Program-made: the position numbers and the translations under genes
In this document: one piece after another, positions 12,954 through 14,803 of the stretch
Layout: each line of letters opens with the position of its first letter
Numbering within the stretch: position 1 is the first letter of the stretch
Assembly (NCBI GenBank): GCA_004555735.1
Contig: SFHH01000035.1
Coordinates: 1-14,803 of the forward strand
Reading direction: 5' to 3'
Length of the DNA stretch: 14,803 nt
DNA from: Acidaminococcus fermentans
Lineage (GTDB): Bacteria > Bacillota_C > Negativicutes > Acidaminococcales > Acidaminococcaceae
Notes under the pieces: model-generated
Seen by the model: only the letters and a program-made list of their open reading frames with translations
Databases searched by the model: none
Told to the model about the DNA's origin: nothing

Positions 12954-14732
12954 TTATTTCCCTTTCAGCAGCCGCCACAGGGTCGTCCGGCTGATGCCCA
13001 GCCGTCGGGCCGCTTTCGTCTGGTTGTTGTTTTCCTCCTGGAGGACCTTTCCCACCACCTGCTGGATGATCTGATGGAGGGGCTGGTCCAGATCCAGCTG
13101 GGGGCGGGGAAACTGCAGCAGGGAGCGCTGTTCTTCCTGGAGGGCCAGGCGGATGGTCCGGGCTGTGATCCAGGGCGCGTCGGTGGCGAGCACCGCCTTC
13201 TGCAGTACCCTCTGGAGCTGTTTCAGGTTCAGCGGCCAGTCATATTGGCACAGGAGAGTGATGGCTTCCGGTTCCATGCCGGCGATATGGGTATCTTTCA
13301 TATGATTGTGGGACTGGATATACAGCAGAGCATAATTCAGGATCTGGTCTCCTTTATTCCGCAGAGAGGGGAGCAGGACCGTATGGAGCTGGAACCGTTC
13401 CAGCAGCTCTTGATGGCGCGGTTCCAGGCTATCTTCTCCAGGGTTCCCTTCCAGGGAAAAATACAACTGGGCTGTGCTTTCGTAGGAGGCGATGCTGAGC
13501 TCGTCTAGCAGATATTGGAAACGGCCGTCATCCAGCTGGGCCAGATTCCTGAAAAAAAGGGAAGCATGGGGGAGGAACAGCGGAGAGTGGGAATCGGTGC
13601 AGAATTTCCGGATATCATTTTCTTTCAGCAGCAGGACATTGATGGAGTACAAAGGCGCTGTGGCGGGAGCGCTTTTTTCGTGGAGGGTGCGGACCAGGCT
13701 GTTGCTGTCCGTCCCGGTTTCTCCGATGAAGCAGCAGTTGAAACCATTGGAAACCAGCTGCAGGGTCCGTTTCCAGGCGCTGGGAGAAAGGAGCTGGAGG
13801 ATATTGGGCAGCTGCTGGGGCAGGGAGCGGGGGGATGAAGGTTCCAAGAAGGAAAGATAAGGAGGAGCCTGTCGGCCGGCTGTCAGAGAGGACAGGCGTT
13901 TCATGCTGAAAAAATAATAGGGAAGCTGGCGGACCTGGAATCGGTTCCCCTGGATTTCCCAAAGTTCATTCTGCCACTGTTTCTGGGTGACGAGCCGTTC
14001 TTCTTTTTTCAATGAGGGGATCAGGTGGGTGCAGAACCCTTCTATAGGAGGAGCCGTATGGCTGTCCTTATACAGGAGTTTGCCTCGATGATCGAAATAC
14101 AGGATGCCTTCCTGCCGGCCCTGACAGTACTGGTGCAGCAGATGGGCATCCACCTGGAAAGCTTCGATATAAGAACAGACTTTGCAGATGTGGCTGAAGG
14201 CTTCCCGTACACTGTCGGCACTGGATGTGAGCAGGATGCTCTGGATCCCCAGCTTTTCCGCTTGGATCACGGAAACTGCATCCCCGATGATCAGGGTGTA
14301 GCCCTGCTCTTTCAGCTGCAGCACCTTTTCTTTGGCATTATGCCAGGCATTGATGATGAAGATATTGTAGGGGAAATGGAGCAGATCGCACAGGACCCGG
14401 GCGGCATTGGCAATGCTCTCATAGGTCAGGATGGCAATCTTCCCTTGGTAGTGTTCCACCAGTTTGATGATGTTCAGCAGGTCGAAATAAGAAATGGGGA
14501 TCTCGAAGACCGGCAGGTTGGTGTGTTTTTCGATCTCCATTTTGGTCCCGCCCCGGGAAAGGACTGCATCGAACTGGCTCAGGTCATATTTCTGGAGCTT
14601 TTTCAGTCCTTCGTAGATGGGGCCAACTTCTACGGTCACATCCAGTTGGGGATATTCTTTGGCTGTCTGGAGCAGGACTTCCTTCAGGCTTTCATAAGGA
14701 GCCACCGCTAAAATCTTGAATTTCCGATTCAT
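12954..14732 (-). CDS. PrpR-N-domain transcriptional regulator with degenerate sigma-54-activator domain
   Basis: This 592-residue protein has the layout of a PrpR-type activator. Residues 1-190 form the PrpR_N sensor fold (KILAVAPYESL, the RGGTKMEIEK loop, 'IPISYFDLLNII', 'GKIAILTYE'). About 205-290 looks PAS-like (GILYFDHRGKLLYKDS). About 320-535 aligns with an AAA+ sigma-54 activator domain. The C-terminus (565-590) is a Fis-type helix-turn-helix (NNNQTKAARRLGISRTTLWRLL). The AAA+ part is decayed at its key points. Walker A reads GETGTDS (337-343) without lysine. Walker B reads SLFFRN where LFLDE is expected. The GAFTGA loop region is missing between about 370 and 390, and flanking marks such as LPSLRNKGDQI and YDWPLNLKQL survive. 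It probably cannot remodel sigma-54 and would act as a classical activator or repressor. ATG 14732 has AGGAG 9 bases upstream. Its ligand may be a carboxylic acid, as in the PrpR family. Its likely target is the adjacent ABC/M20 operon. Confidence 0.88.
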   Translation of the reverse strand: MNRKFKILAVAPYESLKEVLLQTAKEYPQLDVTVEVGPIYEGLKKLQKYDLSQFDAVLSRGGTKMEIEKHTNLPVFEIPISYFDLLNIIKLVEHYQGKIAILTYESIANAARVLCDLLHFPYNIFIINAWHNAKEKVLQLKEQGYTLIIGDAVSVIQAEKLGIQSILLTSSADSVREAFSHICKVCSYIEAFQVDAHLLHQYCQGRQEGILYFDHRGKLLYKDSHTAPPIEGFCTHLIPSLKKEERLVTQKQWQNELWEIQGNRFQVRQLPYYFFSMKRLSSLTAGRQAPPYLSFLEPSSPRSLPQQLPNILQLLSPSAWKRTLQLVSNGFNCCFIGETGTDSNSLVRTLHEKSAPATAPLYSINVLLLKENDIRKFCTDSHSPLFLPHASLFFRNLAQLDDGRFQYLLDELSIASYESTAQLYFSLEGNPGEDSLEPRHQELLERFQLHTVLLPSLRNKGDQILNYALLYIQSHNHMKDTHIAGMEPEAITLLCQYDWPLNLKQLQRVLQKAVLATDAPWITARTIRLALQEEQRSLLQFPRPQLDLDQPLHQIIQQVVGKVLQEENNNQTKAARRLGISRTTLWRLLKGK

Positions 14733-14753
14733 ACCATCACACTCCTGTTCAAT

Positions 14754-14782
14754 ATTGTAACAATTTATATAAAAAATTACAA
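14754..14782 (-). promoter_or_regulatory. Promoter of the PrpR-like regulator with overlapping palindrome
   Basis: On the minus strand TTGTAA (plus 14777-14782) and TACAAT (plus 14754-14759) are spaced by 17 bases. A perfect 11-base palindrome ATTGTAACAAT (14754-14764) covers the -10. The ATTGTAA/TTACAAT arms at both hexamers form a wider inverted repeat, suggesting autoregulation. The remaining bases to the window edge are plain A/T. Confidence 0.7.
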
Positions 14783-14803
14783 TAAAATAATAAAATATAA
14801 AAA

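Noticed and set aside
14025..14711. Plus-strand reading frame of about 228 codons opposite the PrpR-like gene
   Set aside because: It is antisense to the PrpR_N domain. No RBS or family signal supports it.
12954..14732. The PrpR-like gene as a pseudogene
   Set aside because: Although the AAA+ motifs are lost, the 592-codon frame is intact from a good promoter and RBS to the Fis-type HTH. Flanking AAA+ landmarks also remain, which points to functional divergence.

Overview
The window (14.8 kb) looks like chromosomal DNA of an amino-acid-fermenting anaerobic Firmicute. Its gene content (ESS-type glutamate symporter, TRAP transporter, isoaspartyl dipeptidase, amidase, N-acyl-amino-acid hydrolase) would fit the Negativicutes, for example an Acidaminococcus-like bacterium. 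Coding DNA looks fairly GC-rich and intergenic DNA very AT-rich. Ribosome-binding sites are strong (AGGAGG-like) and promoters are sigma-A-like. I cannot prove the genus without a database search. I see no rRNA, tRNA, CRISPR array, insertion sequence, phage gene or origin.

Layout: (1) 1-222, minus: the N-terminal end of an ESS-family (GltS-like) sodium/carboxylate symporter that runs off the left edge. It is divergent from a LysR-type regulator (493-1470, plus). (2) 1564-3592, minus: a two-gene operon of isoaspartyl dipeptidase (iadA) followed by an RpiR/SIS-domain regulator. A long bidirectional terminator separates it from the LysR gene. (3) 3593-4024: a 430-bp AT-rich divergent control region with two recognisable promoters and several perfect palindromes. 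(4) 4025-8334, plus: a five-gene operon of nitrilase-superfamily amidase, DUF2848 protein (FAH-like) and a complete TRAP transporter (dctP, dctQ, dctM). It ends at a hairpin and is followed by a GntR/FCD regulator with its own promoter (8500-9198). (5) 9320-12787, minus: an operon of solute-binding lipoprotein, permease, ATPase and M20 amidohydrolase. The gene order is that of the Bacillus yxeMNOP genes, and the operon shares a bidirectional terminator with the GntR gene. (6) 12954-14732, minus: a PrpR-N-domain regulator whose AAA+ domain has lost the Walker A lysine, the Walker B acidic pair and the GAFTGA loop, upstream of the ABC operon and separated from it by a palindrome-rich promoter.

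Taken together, the region reads as a scavenging island for modified amino acids. Three transport classes (ESS, TRAP, ABC) sit beside three hydrolases that release ordinary amino or keto acids: isoaspartyl peptides by IadA, an omega-amide or similar carboxamide by the nitrilase homologue, and N-acyl amino acids by the M20 enzyme. Each unit has a dedicated regulator from a different family (LysR, RpiR, GntR, PrpR-like). The most novel parts are the amidase-DUF2848-TRAP operon, whose substrate is unknown, and the regulator with a dead sigma-54-activator domain. Substrate assignments are inferences from family and context.
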